From contig BJOX01000204.1 in assembly GCA_009731375.1 (NCBI GenBank), positions 197,121 through 261,120 of the forward strand: a stretch of DNA of 64,000 nt, written 5' to 3'. The stretch comes from Paulinella micropora. Lineage: Eukaryota > Cercozoa > Imbricatea > Euglyphida. The notes beneath the pieces were generated by a model. That model saw only the letters and a program-made list of their open reading frames with translations. It had not been told where the DNA came from and did not search any database. Each line of letters opens with the position of its first letter. The stretch's first letter is position 1. A program made the position numbers and the translations under genes. Positions 41,534 to 55,455 of this stretch are shown here, piece after piece.

Positions 41534-44500
41534 GCTTCGTCTTCAAGCTCGAGCTCGAGTTCTTCGAGTTCGGGGCAAAATCCATGGGCCACGCAATCTC
41601 CACAGACGCCTGGGCCCTCCGCACCGTTATCGCCTTACTCTCCTACCGAGACGCCCTTTAACACACCTCCAAATAGGTTTACACGAAAGCCAGGATCAAA
41701 GTCCACGCCCGGGATGATCGGGACTCCCGAGCCCCCATCGCCCTCTTACTCCAGGACGACATCGCCGACAACGATGACCTGGTCCCCTCCTAACGCACAG
41801 ACCCCAGCTCCGCTCCCTAAACAGGACGAGAAGGAAGTGATAGTGGTAGAAGACTCGCCTCCTAACACACGGAGTCGAGCCCCAAGTAGTCGGGCACGTC
41901 AAGGCGGCCATGAGGCTGTCTCTGATTCACCCCGATCGGGAAACATACAGTCCCATCCACTACGGCATACACGATAGTCTGTTTCCCCTGCCTTACCCGC
42001 ATCACTCCCAGGAGTCCCTTGATCCCTCAGCCCTCTCCCCAAACAGCTCAGGAAGTATCTCAACCTTTCGGTTACTCTGTCCTCTCAACCCGCTATGCTA
42101 CTATCTCTCCACATGCTGCCCGCACATACCCGAAGGAGAGCAGGCTTAAGAATACTTTCCAGCTCATAGCGACAGTTTACAGACCTATTGAGGACAGAGG
42201 AAGGAGAAACATACCCATCCCACTCACTCCACGACGAGCAGGCTTAGCAACACCAGACAGGAGAAGCAACATATGTCACCCTGTAGGAATGCAGATGGCC
42301 ACCCGCACACGTGTCGGGTTCGAAATAGAGGCACATAGTAAACGCGTTGGAGTACCAGTCGTCCCACAAGTAGGAGGCGTAATGATGAAGGACCTCTGTA
42401 ATGATCGAAAGTCCCTTTTCATCATTCAGAATCCGATTGTGCGTCTCCGACCCTTTTGGGAGGATTTGGTACAATTCTACACACACAATCATTGCAACCA
42501 TCGTTGCTACCACTAGTTGCCTTACCTAATACGCGTTTTAGGTATTATGACGACCCGTCCTTTCAGAATGTGGATGACATCCAGATAGCGCGCTACCGCC
42601 TCGAGATCGTCTCACGATCGGTGGGAGGTAGTTACCACATCCCCGTAAGAGACGGATCATTGAACGAGATCGAGTGCGCCAGTCGACACTTGGGGGTCAC
42701 CACATACGAGCAGGCGAATCAGTATAGTTACGTGGCCACACGAGTGGGCCCGAACCAGCCGATTCGCACGGTTGCATATGTGGCCCCTAGCAATCAACAG
42801 GCGAACATATGGTCACGAGTATCTGACCGTCAAATGCGGGATGTCATGGATCATGTCACCGATAGGGATAGAATCTTCCTTGATAACGTAGGATATATCG
42901 CGCCATACATTGGCCCAGGCTATATCGACCCTCAAGTCGCCCTCACCTTTACAGGCGCCTCTATGCGAAGCACGAACACATGCCATGGGACACCCGCTAG
43001 GTCATTTCGAGCCAGAGGACGTCCTCCTTGCGGAGTGTTTGGCGTTCGTCCCCTGCTTGACAGGACAGGCCCCACGGTGCTGCCCTCAGGATACATGGCT
43101 CCGTCTGGGGTCACGTACTCATCAGGATGCACATGCAGATCGATCCAAACGCACAAATAGAAGCGAAGAGGAGTTCGTTTTCACGAACCGTTCTGCCAAG
43201 CATATTGCGAAACTGCTGAACGGTCTTTCCCTGAAGTTGGTATTACCAGCCTTGGTTATGAATCGGACCTCACTGACGGTGTTTCATCACCCGCCGGTGT
43301 GGGGACGATCCAGAGCACAGCTGGCCTCAATTCTGGCTTTGGGAATCGCCGACTTTGAACCGATATCCGATACTTTCCTTTTTAGAGCACACATGGCATA
43401 CTCTGCAGATAGACAGTATGGTTTTGCAGGTCATTTGTCAGGGCTCTACTCAGGATATAGCGGACTCAGCATACACCAGCAAATCTTGCAACATGTAGTC
43501 CCATTTCCATGGTCCCACGTACAGGAGGTAGATCCGGTACGAACGGGACAGAGCTCTGCTCAGGCCCGCACGCAAGATCACCTCGGTTGCCCTCTCTACC
43601 TCCTATACAGGTTTGTCTTCAGCCACTTATGGCAATGGTTTGCATGCCTTTACTATCTTTTTCGTCTGCAGTCGATTTCAGATATAAAGTATTGCACCAA
43701 TCCATTCGACATCAAGGGACATTCCCAGAGACAGGCGACATTCTCTCTGTACGCCTTGCTGCCCTCCGCGTATTTTGGCTAAATGGATATGACGATTTGT
43801 ACCATAAATCGCCAACTTCCTATCATCCAAAAGAACCAAGGACGGCATTTTCCCTCTGGAGATGCTCTTCATCGTCAATTTAGTGACTCGGACGAAAGAG
43901 AGATCTTGGAACAGGAGGTGAACATGCTAGAACAACCCTCGAGTTTTATGACAAATCGATGGAACGCGGGAGTTGATACACGGGCACCTGTACAACGATA
44001 CCTGCTTCAGCAAGTACCGCCAGAAACATACGAACAGAAGTTTTGGTGTACCACGCTCACACTCGTACCTTGGTTCGTACAGATACAAACCGAGGCACGC
44101 GCCCTTCAACATGGAGTCAATGCGGCGGCGTATGAGGAAACCCATGTAGTGGTCCACCCGTGTACGTATTCACCTTGTCTTGCGGACATTCTGAATCCGT
44201 ATTCGCGGGCACTGCAAGCCAGGGGTTACCCATATGGTGCTCCATCTATCCATGATGATGTGGGATCCACAGAGATGGTATCGAACCTTCAGCGTATTGA
44301 CCTGGCTGCCGCATATCTCGGAACTAGGGCAGACACTCGCGATTCACGGGATATCGCTGCGTTACTAAGGCTACCTTTGATTCCCGTTGATCCTGGGTGG
44401 GACTCAGTCTTTTCCTTTCAGACCCATCGACGCCTTGAGGCAGCGATGACCCACAAGGTCATCCTCCGCGAGGACGCCGATATGTTCGCAAGGAATGGTC

Positions 44501-45511
44501 GACTCCCGCGGGCCCCGCGGCCTCAGGGCCCGGAGTCGGACTACCCTCAGTTCAGAATCCAAGAAGAAGGCGAACGAGTGAAACTTGCCATACCGCGAGA
44601 ACCATATTCATCCTCTTCATCGTCTTCATCGTCTTCATCGTCTTCATCGTCTTCATCGTCTTCATCGTCTTCATCGTCTTCATCGTCTTCATCGTCTTCA
44701 TCGTCTTCATCGTCTTCATTGTCCACAGCTGCTCCTTTGACGGTGACTTCCGTCATAGGACAGAATACACGACAGTATATGATGATGGGACAGCGACCTT
44801 TGGCACCGCGTAAGCCCGTATGGGGAACGTTGATCTCCTTCGGCCAACTTTCCGACAACAGACCCGCGCATTTGGCTTCTCGGATCCTCAACTCCCCGCG
44901 CCTTTCATCTCGTTCGACTCCGCGCGGCTCTTCATCCGCCGAGCCGGCATCACAACGGACAACGGAGATTGAATTATGCGGCAGCTGGTCGGAGCGGCAA
45001 GGACGAGAAGGAAGAACCGCGGTCCTCCAAAGGCTCGGCAGAAGATAGAAGCCGACACAAGCGGGCGAAGCAAGACTGCAAGCCCGACAACAATAGACGA
45101 AGGCGCGATAAGGACGACGACAATACAGGCCCGTCTGGCTCTTCTTCTTCTTCTTCTTCTTCTTCATCTTCTTCATCTTCTTCGTCATCCTCCTCTTCAT
45201 CCTCTTCCAGATCTGCTCCAGCCCCGAGTGCGACTCGAGGTGGTCAGACAACCGGCAAGAGAGACAAAGATGAGAAGACGGGGAACAGAAACAAGAAGAC
45301 GAGGAACAGAAACAAGGAGAACTACCAGAGAGCTGCCTATGATAGCCTCGGCCGCGGGTATGTAGTGCACGGGATCCGTCCGTGTCACGAGGTGACCGCA
45401 AGCCCGCATGCTCACAACAATACGCTCATAGCCACCGTTTGCGACAGGCTTTGTACCAGAATGTCTGTTGCACTACCAGGACAAAGCGTACATGATAAGA
45501 TCATGTACTAG
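41534..45511 (+). pseudogene. Long unrecognised ORF block after gag-pro
   Basis: A chain of globular-looking frames runs 42,019-42,516, 42,540-42,980, 42,910-43,782 and 43,783-45,048. The last two are the same frame, separated by TAA at 43,780. Frame changes occur near 42,520, 42,975 and 45,000. Landmarks: RFRYYDDPSFQNVDDIQIAR, YEQANQYSYVATRVGPNQPI, FRAHMAYSADRQYGFAGHLS, VVVHPCTYSPCLADILN and two long Ser runs. There is no reverse transcriptase, integrase or envelope-like motif that I can see. It stands where pol should be. It may be a large accessory ORF or a captured gene. Confidence 0.35.
44608..44728. repeat. (TCTTCATCG)n nonamer array coding poly-Ser
   Basis: About twelve copies of a 9-bp unit, in frame in the plus-strand ORF. 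A second Ser-coding TTC/TCA array is at 45,140-45,215. Confidence 0.9.
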
Positions 45512-46459
45512 TTTGATCACATGATTACATCATGTAATACATAATAATATCATGTATAACATGATATTATCATGTATTACATGATGGAAATAGCCCAAAA
45601 ACCGTACATGACGAGATCATGTACAGAAATTGTACCAGTTGTACATGATAAAATCATGTAAAACATGAGTAAATCATGTTAACATGATAAAACCATGCTA
45701 AACATGATAGATCATGCACAAAATCCCGTACATGACAAAATCATGTACAAACATTTTATCAGTTTCACATGACCATATCATGCAAAACATGATTTTATCA
45801 TGTCTTCAAACCGAGAATTAAGTGCATGATTATATCATGTATGCAAATCGGTACATGAGAAGATCATGTACTCTCATTTTGTCAGTTTTATAATTACATG
45901 ATTATATCATGTAAAACATGGTTTCATCATGCCTTTTAAACCGAGAATAAAGTGCATGATTATATCATGTACGCAAATTTTATCATGTAATACATGAGTA
46001 GATCACGTACGCATGATGAAATCATGCGAACATGATGGAATCATAAGTACATGCTTTTATCGTGCACTGTCAAGAATAGTAGTACATGAGAAGATAATGC
46101 AGTTATGATAATATCATGTAGGGAAGGGAGGCTAAAAGTACATGGCCTTATCATGTCCCATGATTATGTCATGTACTGCATGCTTACATCATGTATACAC
46201 GATGTACTCACGAGTACATGCCCTCAACATGTCTGTCAATATAGATCATGCATTACATGATTATATCCTGTATCCAAAAAACATGATAAAGTCATGTACT
46301 ACATGTTTACAACATGTATACACGATGTACTCACCAGTAAATGCTGTCAACGATGTCTGTTAATATAAATCATGCATTACATGATGATATCCTGTACCCA
46401 AAAACATGATAACGTCACAGTTTACATGATGAAATCATGGTTTACATGATTAAATAATG
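45512..46459. repeat. Field of ATCATGTA / TACATGAT palindromes
   Basis: CATGAT and ATCATG half-sites recur roughly every 10-25 bp for almost 1 kb, often paired as TACATGATNNNATCATGTA. Not a simple tandem: spacing and flanks vary. Further fields are at 46,800-47,450, 50,665-50,720 and 51,225-51,520. No gene. Confidence 0.85.
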
Positions 46460-47640
46460 TATTTTCCTTGTCGCAACCTATGCTAGGTACGTCCAATAAC
46501 AATACATGTATATTATATACATATGTTCATGTTTATACATACATAGATGCATAGATTCTACCATATACACATATACGTGAGTACAAGATGCTACTAGTGT
46601 TTACACGGAACGTACATTTAAGCTTTAGAACCTTTGGTTGCAGAAACCCCCTACAGCACCACCTACACCAGAAAAGCAGTCTGGTATGTTGTTGTCGTGA
46701 TGTCGACCCAGGGCTCAAGTTTTTACATGTAAGAAATGATAAAAAACCTGTCGATTACGATTGGTTTACGGGATGTCACATCAAGATGTACCATCCAGTA
46801 TTAAACATGTATACACGATGTACTCACTAGTACATGCTGTCAACAATGTCTGTTAATATAAATCATGCATTACATGATGATATCCTGTACCCAAAAAACA
46901 TGGCAACGTCACAGTTTGCATGATTAAATCATGTTTTCCATGATTGAATCATGTATTTTCCTTGTCGCAACCTATGCTAGGTCCGTTCAATAACAATACA
47001 TGTATATTATATACATATGTTCATGTTTATGCATACATATATGCATAGATTCTACCATATACACATATACGTGAGTACAAGATGCTACTGGTGTTTACAC
47101 GGAACGTACATCTAAGCTTTAGAACCTCTGGTTGCAGAAGCCCCCTACAGCACCACCTACAATCCAGAAAAGCAGTCTGGCATGTTGTTTGTCGTGTCAC
47201 TGCATGTCGACCCAGGGCTCAAGTTTTTACATGTAAGAAAGTCATGAAAAAAAACCTGTCGATTACGATTGGTTTACGAGATGTCACATCAAGATGTACC
47301 TTCCAGTATACACGATGTACTCACCAGTACATGCTGTCAACAATGTCTGTTAATATAGATCATGTATTACATGATTATATCCTGTACCCAAAAAACATGA
47401 TAACGTCACAGTTTACATGATGAAATCATGTTTTCCATGATTAAATCATGTATTTTCCTTGTCGCAACCTATGCTAGGTACGTCCAATAACAATACATGT
47501 ATATTATATACATATGTTCATGTTTATACATACATAGATGCATAGATTCTACCATGTACACATGTGCGTGAGTACAAGATGCTACTAGTGTTTACACGGA
47601 ACGTACATCTAAGCTTTAGAACCTTCCTTGTGGTTGAGTT
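46460..47640. repeat. ~495-bp tandem repeat, two full and one partial copy
   Basis: The landmark TATTTTCCTTGTCGCAACC occurs at 46,460, 46,954 and 47,451. Each unit contains a 280-bp unique part (TACTAGTGTTTACACGGAAC, GGTTGCAGAAACCCCCTACA) followed by ATCATG palindromes. The third copy breaks at about 47,625 and is replaced by a different palindrome field. Confidence 0.9.
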
Positions 47641-47945
47641 TGACAGAAACTGAAAATATTTTCTATACTTCCAGCTCACTGAATGAAAAAAAATATATAT
47701 ATTATTTCCAGCCACTGGAAATATTCTCAATACTAGAAAATATTTCTAAACTAGAAAGATTATTTCCAGTTTGTCAAAACTATTTTATGCGCCTCGAAAT
47801 ATAATTTCCAGTGTCCAAAACAATTTCTAGTGGCTAGAAATATTATTTCCAGTATCCAGAATATTTCTAGCCGCTGGAAATGATTTAATACACTGGAAAT
47901 CATTTCTAGTGGCTGGGGATCATTTCTCATGGCTAGAAATTATTT
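47641..47945. repeat. Field of CTGGAAAT / ATTTCCAG palindromes
   Basis: TTTCTAG, CTAGAAA, TTTCCAG and CTGGAAA half-sites alternate every 10-25 bp. Same architecture as the ATCATG field but a different motif. No gene. Confidence 0.8.
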
Positions 47946-48449
47946 TACGAATTGTCCCCATAGTGTTCACACATGTATGTGAGTACAAGATGCTACCAGT
48001 GTTTACACGTAACGTACAACCAAGGCTGGTGCTGCTCTAAACTTTAATAATTTTCCTGTGATGGAATTTTACATGATTTTATCTTGTACTAGATGGCTAG
48101 CACAACTTCAAAATCGTGGGGTTGTGCTGGGATGAACTCGTTTTCGTTTATGGCAGTCCTGGCATCTAAGGAGCAGGATGGCTTAAGAAATTCCGGACGC
48201 TCACGTGTTCCCTTGTCAAGCTAGTAAAACTTCAATCATGTAATCATTTATCTTAGGTTTTATAACAGCACTGAGTCTCATGTAATCAAACCGGGACCAG
48301 GATATAGCTGTGTTAGCAATATCAATCGAATGTCAAGGTACTGTTATACTCAATCTTCCTTTACTAGTATTAAAAAGAGTTTACAATCGAAGAGCTGGCA
48401 AGGTGATTCTTTTGCCAGCGTCGCCGCCGGCAATAGCCACCCTGCTGCT
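47946..48449. other. Unassigned sequence
   Basis: Begins with another partial copy of the 495-bp unit (GTGAGTACAAGATGCTACCA, near 47,980). The rest has no supported gene. Confidence 0.4.
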
Positions 48450-49330
<881 letters not shown>

Positions 49331-50224
49331 TGGCTACTTTATCCGTATCATGCAGTGCAAAATGGCAAATTCTCCTGGTCTTTTTTTCGTGTCAGGAAAA
49401 TCGGCAAATCAAATCTTGCAGGCCAAAGTATTTTTAAAAACTAGTCGTTAGGAAACCGACACACTTTGAAAAGAAATAGAAGGGCTAGTAGAGAAAGTGC
49501 AGGGCGTGTTAGGCTGGAACGAAGAGAACCAAAGGCCATATGCATCGGACCCCACTGTGTGCGCTTGTCTGTCTGTGTGCTAGGTGTGCAGGGCGGGCAG
49601 GTTAGGCTGGAATGAAGAGAACCTAGGCTAGCGCTTATTGATCTGTCTGTGTGCAGGGAGGGTGAAGCTGAAGTTCGAATGAGGAGAACCTAGGACCGAG
49701 CCTTCGAATTTGACGGAAACAAGGTGTGTGTGTGTATCTAGTTGCTTTGTGTTTCGTTTCTTTCTTTTAAATTTTGTTTTTGGTCTTTTTCTGGTGTTTG
49801 TTGCAAACACGTCTGCTAAGCTATAACGGATACTTGCCACACTTTCTCTAGTTTTTCTATACTAGTTTCTAGACTAGTATAAGGTTCCAGACATTATTTC
49901 ACATATTGACATTCACACAAGTACATTTAAACTTGCTTTGTGTTTCGTTCTTTTATTTTTTTTTGTACATGTCTTTTTCTGGTGTTTGTTGCAAACATGT
50001 CTGCTAAGCTATAACGGATATTTGCCACACTCAAGTTTCTAGACTTTAAAATGTGTATTTGGTGTTATTGGTGCACGTGTTAGAGAGAGAGAGAGAGAGT
50101 TGGATAGGTAGGTAGGTACCCCAAGGGGATGGGCTGGGCCTTTGACCCGTTCGACTGAAACAAGGTGTGTCTCATACGATTGCATAGATCTCTCTCTCTC
50201 TCTTTCTCTCTTTCTTTCTTTCTT
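49331..50224. repeat. Direct repeats, no gene
   Basis: Three degenerate copies of a GTGCAGGG...AGGCTGGAA.GAAGAGAACC segment lie at about 49,495, 49,585 and 49,655. A ~110-bp segment (TTTTTCTGGTGTTTGTTGCA ... TTTGCCACACT) is present at 49,740-49,850 and 49,930-50,035. Short GA and CT runs follow. Confidence 0.7.
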
Positions 50225-50622
<398 letters not shown>

Positions 50623-50749
50623 AATCTAATCTCGTTCTCTCTCTCTCTCTCTCTCTCTCCAACATAATTATATCATGTGACAAATTAATAAATTATGTAA
50701 TACGTGATTATATCATGTAATCTATTGTGTGTTGAATAGTAACAATGAC

Positions 50750-50834
<85 letters not shown>

Positions 50835-50879
50835 GTACTAGTAATATTATTAATAATAGTATTAATAATAATAATAAAG

Positions 50880-50912
<33 letters not shown>

Positions 50913-50915
50913 GTA

Positions 50916-50961
<46 letters not shown>

Positions 50962-50989
50962 TAAAAGATAATAATCTTATATCTCTGTT

Positions 50990-51024
<35 letters not shown>

Positions 51025-51224
51025 CTATAATTTGGTAATTAATTCCAAAAATCTCTATCTTTTCGATGTGAGACATGAACTAGAATAAATGTTTATTTGT
51101 ATTTTATTGGTTAACACAAAAAAGAAAAAAGGAATTAAAACAAATCATATCGGTACGGATCCGGGGGAATTAATACAAATCTTACCGGTATGGATCCGGA
51201 GAGGTACGGGGACCGGGCATGAAA
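50623..51224. repeat. CT and (AAT)n microsatellites with ATCATG motifs
   Basis: CT run, a short ATCATG palindrome stretch (50,665-50,720), (AAT)n at 50,743-50,968 with a small non-repeat island, CT run, then unassigned sequence. Confidence 0.85.
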
Positions 51225-51530
51225 AGGGCCGGAATATCATGTAATGCATGATTTAATCATGTAATTTAATACAATGTATCATGTATTGCATGATGTAATC
51301 ATGTAATTTAATAAAATAGAATCATGGTAATAAATGATGTCAATCATGCACTACATGATGTCAAGCATGTACTACATGATTTAATCATGTACAAAACATG
51401 ACATTTATCATGTAGTACATGATTAAACCATGTATGATAATATCATGTTTTTTAACGCAAGTGTATGTAATACACGTGTTTTGTGTATTACATGAACTTG
51501 TGTTAAAAAAACATGATGGGTTTGTCCTGG
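51225..51530. repeat. ATCATG palindrome field with strong hairpin
   Basis: Same half-site pattern as at 45.5 kb. At 51,444-51,515 a long hairpin joins CATGTTTTTTAACGCAAGTG with CTTGTGTTAAAAAAACATG. No gene. Confidence 0.8.
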
Positions 51531-51921
51531 TAGTGTTGGAATAATCTGGTCCAGAAATGGGCTACGAATATTTCGACTCGGACCCAGCCGAAAGCCACAA
51601 CGGTATGGCCCACAGCGTGCACCAAGACGCGCACCAAGCGAACCACTTCTACCCCTGTTGGTAGAGCCCCAGAACTTGGTTCCAGAACCGCGTAGCAATA
51701 TCTACGCACCACGAGCGTCCTATCCCAAACAGCGCCGAGCTTTACGGCCACCTAACCACTCAATGCTTATGCTACGAACCCTGGCAGAGCCATAATATCG
51801 AGCACCCCCTTCTGCAGGACAACTGCGTTTTCGTCCACACTCCCCTCAATACGAGCCGGAGATGTGCAGGACGCAGTGACAACCCACGGAGTCGAATCCG
51901 GATCCCATAAAGTCGCATATT
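51531..51921 (+). pseudogene. Probable gag-pro remnant upstream of pol
   Basis: No long frame is open, but composition changes to that of the pol copy, and the pol frame begins in the last residues of a protease domain. Probably a broken gag-pro part of the same element. Confidence 0.25.
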
Positions 51922-52950
51922 GTGGCTCAGCTAGTGTTACCACATGATCCGGATCATCCTCCGATCAGTGGCCTAGACTGGCTTTCTATGCACATGACTT
52001 ATGACCCAGGTATTTTGCACGTCACAGCGGACGACATCACAGGGTTGTTCCCAGACCCCGTCTTGATGCTTTCAGAAACGTTGTGTCGTCAATACCTAGA
52101 CGAACAGAAAGAAAAGAAGGCCGAACCTTCTAAACCCAAGTTCACTCCGGATACTATTAGCTCCAACCTAACACTTCCCCAAAAGAAGAGAGCTCAGGAA
52201 TTTCTCAAGCGTTACGACGGTCGATTCCTAGATAAGGCTGGTTGTTTCACACACACTGTTATCTCTTTGAAGCTACGTCCTGGTGCAAAGCCCATTTGGG
52301 TTCCCTGCCCTCGATGGACGCCTGCTGTCCAAGAGTTTCTAACTCAGTGGGCAGACGCAATGCTTGCCACCGGTCGTCATAGCTTTGCCTCTCCAAACTG
52401 TGAATGGGCAACTCGACCGTGTCCAGTAGGCAAGTTTGATTCCCTCGATCAGTTTAAAGGCATTCGCATGGTTTTCGATTATAAATTACCGCGCGGTCAA
52501 TGACCGGCTCCTCCTTCCGGTCCCAGGCCTTCCTAACCCCGATCATCACCGTGAACTTTTCACGGGATATAACTTTATCTCCTCATTAGACATGGTAGAT
52601 GGTTTTTTGCATCTCAAGATCGACACTACAGACGACAACCGTGATATCCTCGCCGTGTGTGGACTCCGCGTGGGCTACTCGCCCCAACTACATGACGCAG
52701 GGTATACACCGCGCCCCTGGCGACTTCCAACGCGCCGTTGATAAGTCCTTCGGTCATCTCCCTTTCTGGGGTAAGACGGCCGCAGCTTACATCGACGACG
52801 TGCATTCATTGTGGTACATGACGACTTCGACGCGCACATGGACCAACTGGAGAAGCTTATGGAGGCTGCGGAGGCAGCCGGCTGTTACTTCGCCGCAGAC
52901 AAGCTTCGCATCGGCTACAATCACTTCCCGTGCTTGGCAAAGTCTGCAGT
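51922..52950 (+). pseudogene. Ty3/gypsy reverse transcriptase, frameshifted
   Basis: Frame 51,922-52,503 opens in a protease-RT linker (ISGLDWLSMHMTYDP) and reaches IRMVFDY, where the frame shifts to VNDRLLLPVPGLPNP...FISSLDMVDGFLHLKID. A further shift gives RAPGDFQRAVDKSFGHLPFW, then AAAYIDDVHSL with the YxDD active site, and another gives the thumb region (HMDQLEKLMEAAEAAGCYFA). These are the standard RT blocks in order. At least three frameshifts, so not functional as written. Confidence 0.8.
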
Positions 52951-55455
52951 AAGAAGGGCGTCGCCGCCGACACCAGCAAGATAGACGCGATCCTGAAGAT
53001 CTCCGAACCGCAGAACATCACTGAGGTCCGCTCCGTCCTCGGTATGACTAATTTCATTCAGGCGCACATACCCAATTACTCTCGCTTGGTGGCACCGCTC
53101 ACCGATCTCCTCAAGTCATCGAACGCCCGGCCTCCGGGATCCAACTTTTTCCGCGAAAAAGAGCAGAAGTGCTTCGCTAAGCTCAAACGAATTTTGACTA
53201 CGCTTCCGATCCTCGCCAAGTACGACAAGACGCAGCAACTCTACCTTCGTGCCGACGCAAGTATCGTGGGCATCGGTGGAGCTCTACATTCGGGCCCAGA
53301 TAAATAATTCCCCGTTATCTCGTATTTCTCGCTCAAATTCACGGAAACTCAATCCCGGTGGGTCACGTATGTTCGGGAAGCTTACGGTATAATTTACGGG
53401 GTCCAGCAATCTCGTTACTATATCGATGCTAGTGATCATACATTGACAATCGTCACGGATCATCGCCCGCTCATATGGCTATACCACGCCAGAAGCCCGA
53501 TGGTCGTTGGTTGGGTCCTAGACCACCTACAAACTATCCGCTTCAAGGTAGAATACATTCAGGGTAAACAGAACCTCCTTCCTGATGCCCTATCTCGTAT
53601 TCCTTGCCTATCGCCCGGCCAACCCACTCTCCTCGGGGAGGTCGAAGCGACGAACCAGCTATTGGACACTATCCCGGCAACTATGCTACAGTCCAGTGGA
53701 CGCTCCTTTTGGCTCGCGATTGAAGGGACCCACCCGCAATTAGACGCGCGCTTTAAGAAGCACGACTGTCGAATTCTGCGCGGTGTACCAACGATCAAGA
53801 CCTTACAGGCCCCATGGGACTATGCCATAGTCATCCCCACTGCGGAACGTGCTTCCGAAGTAGCTCGTCAACTTTTTGCTCTCAACAAGCCTTTTGCTGT
53901 ACTCGTTCCTCAAGATATGGTACACCTCATACCCGACGGTGAGATCATCTCTCGTGAGACAGTTCTAGCTTGTCACAAAATCGTCTTCCTAGAGGACAAT
54001 CTTGTGTGGCTTGTTCATAACTTTGGATTAGACCGCCATGCCGTGCTTAATATGTATGCTACATCACATGCACCTCGTGTTACACGCGACGATATCCAAT
54101 TAGTGCAGAAAGATGATCCTCTTTTGAAACCGCTTTGGGACGGATCGACATCTATCGGCCAAGGCAATGGTCTCCTCTTTCTCAAGGGAGGATTGGCTGT
54201 ACATATCATGCCCGACCGCTCACGCCGTATATATGTTCCATCCGCTCTCATACGCAAGCTTGTCTCCCATGCTCACTTCATCCAGAATCACGCAAAGGTC
54301 CCAACCCTTGCTCCATATATCCATCAACGATACATATGGTTCGGACACGATGGGAAAGACAGGATGCACGCCGACATACTAGGCGCTATCCTCAAAGATT
54401 GCCACTTTTGTCAGCTCTCACACGCCCGCCTCACACACAATCATGGTCGCTATAACTCGTTAGTCTGGAATCACCCAGGACAGGCTATAGGCATTGATCA
54501 TGTTCATATAGGCATCGATGCCGTATCAGAACAGTATGTGCTAACCATAGTTGATTTATTCGCAGGTTACCTACTTTTCGTCCCAGTCGTTTCCACTACT
54601 GCTGAGGAGACCGTAGAGACCATCCTTGCTTGGTGGGTTTGCCTTTTTGGCTTTCCAGAGGCCATCCTTTCTGACGATCATGGATCTTTTCGTGGCAATC
54701 TTGCCAAGGCCTTCTGCAGCATGGCTGGAATCGAATGGCTCACCACAGCGCCATACTCTCACCATCAGTTAGGCATGGTAGAACGCAGGCACCAAAGCCT
54801 CCGCCGCGCCATCCAGGCACTCTCAGACAAGGACAATAAGACTTGGCCCAAGGCCATGCCCGCTCTATCGTTCTCGCAGAACACCTACGTCTCCACTGCC
54901 ATCGGCGTCTCGGCCTTTGAAGGTATGATGGCTCGTCAGCCGCGTACGTCGATCGTCATTTTCGACAACCCCGAGGTCATCGCTGAACGCGCGGCTCGAT
55001 CAACCGCCGCAATGACTAAGTCCGGAACAACGACAATCCAGACGTCGGACCAACTCGACACGCTCCGCTTAGCCCGGATTGCTGTCACTGCGTACATCAA
55101 GGAGTACGTCTCCTTTACCCGCAAGGCCGCCAACGAAGAGAAGAACAAGCAACGGCGACGCAAGCTACCCGATTGGAAGGTAGGTGACCGAGTCACCGTC
55201 TACCGCCCCAAGCAATCCACCAAAGGTGTTCCCGCCTCATCCGTCCTTCAACACGATGTTCCTTACGTTATCGAGCCAAGCCCTCAAACAACACTTTTCG
55301 CCTTCGACACGAGCACACCAACAAGGTCCTACGCAAAATCGACATCGCTCATCTTAGCCCCTACACGGCCCCTACAGACTCTGCTCAGACCATCGACCCA
55401 GTCCGGGACCAGGACTACAATGACGACAAGATGGACTACGCGATTGGTGAGGTGA
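52951..55455 (+). pseudogene. Ty3/gypsy RNase H and integrase, one in-frame stop
   Basis: The frame from 52,930 covers the RT connection (VRSVLGMTNFIQAHIPNYSR) and the first RNase H block (RADASIVGIGGAL). TAA at 53,305-53,307 interrupts it, and the same frame goes on through the later RNase H blocks (TIVTDHRPLIWLY, GKQNLLPDALSR) and integrase. Counting from the Met at 53,443: zinc-binding His276/His283-Cys320/Cys323, catalytic Asp352, Asp411 and Glu447 (D-35 residues-E), and a C-terminal GPY/F-like module (VGDRVTVYRPKQS...GVPASSVL). Integrates the cDNA copy. The order RT-RH-IN fixes it as Ty3/gypsy. Confidence 0.85.

Noticed and set aside
43000-45511. Envelope-like gene making the 38-45 kb element a retrovirus
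   Set aside because: No signal peptide, membrane anchor or fusion-type arrangement could be seen in any of the frames.
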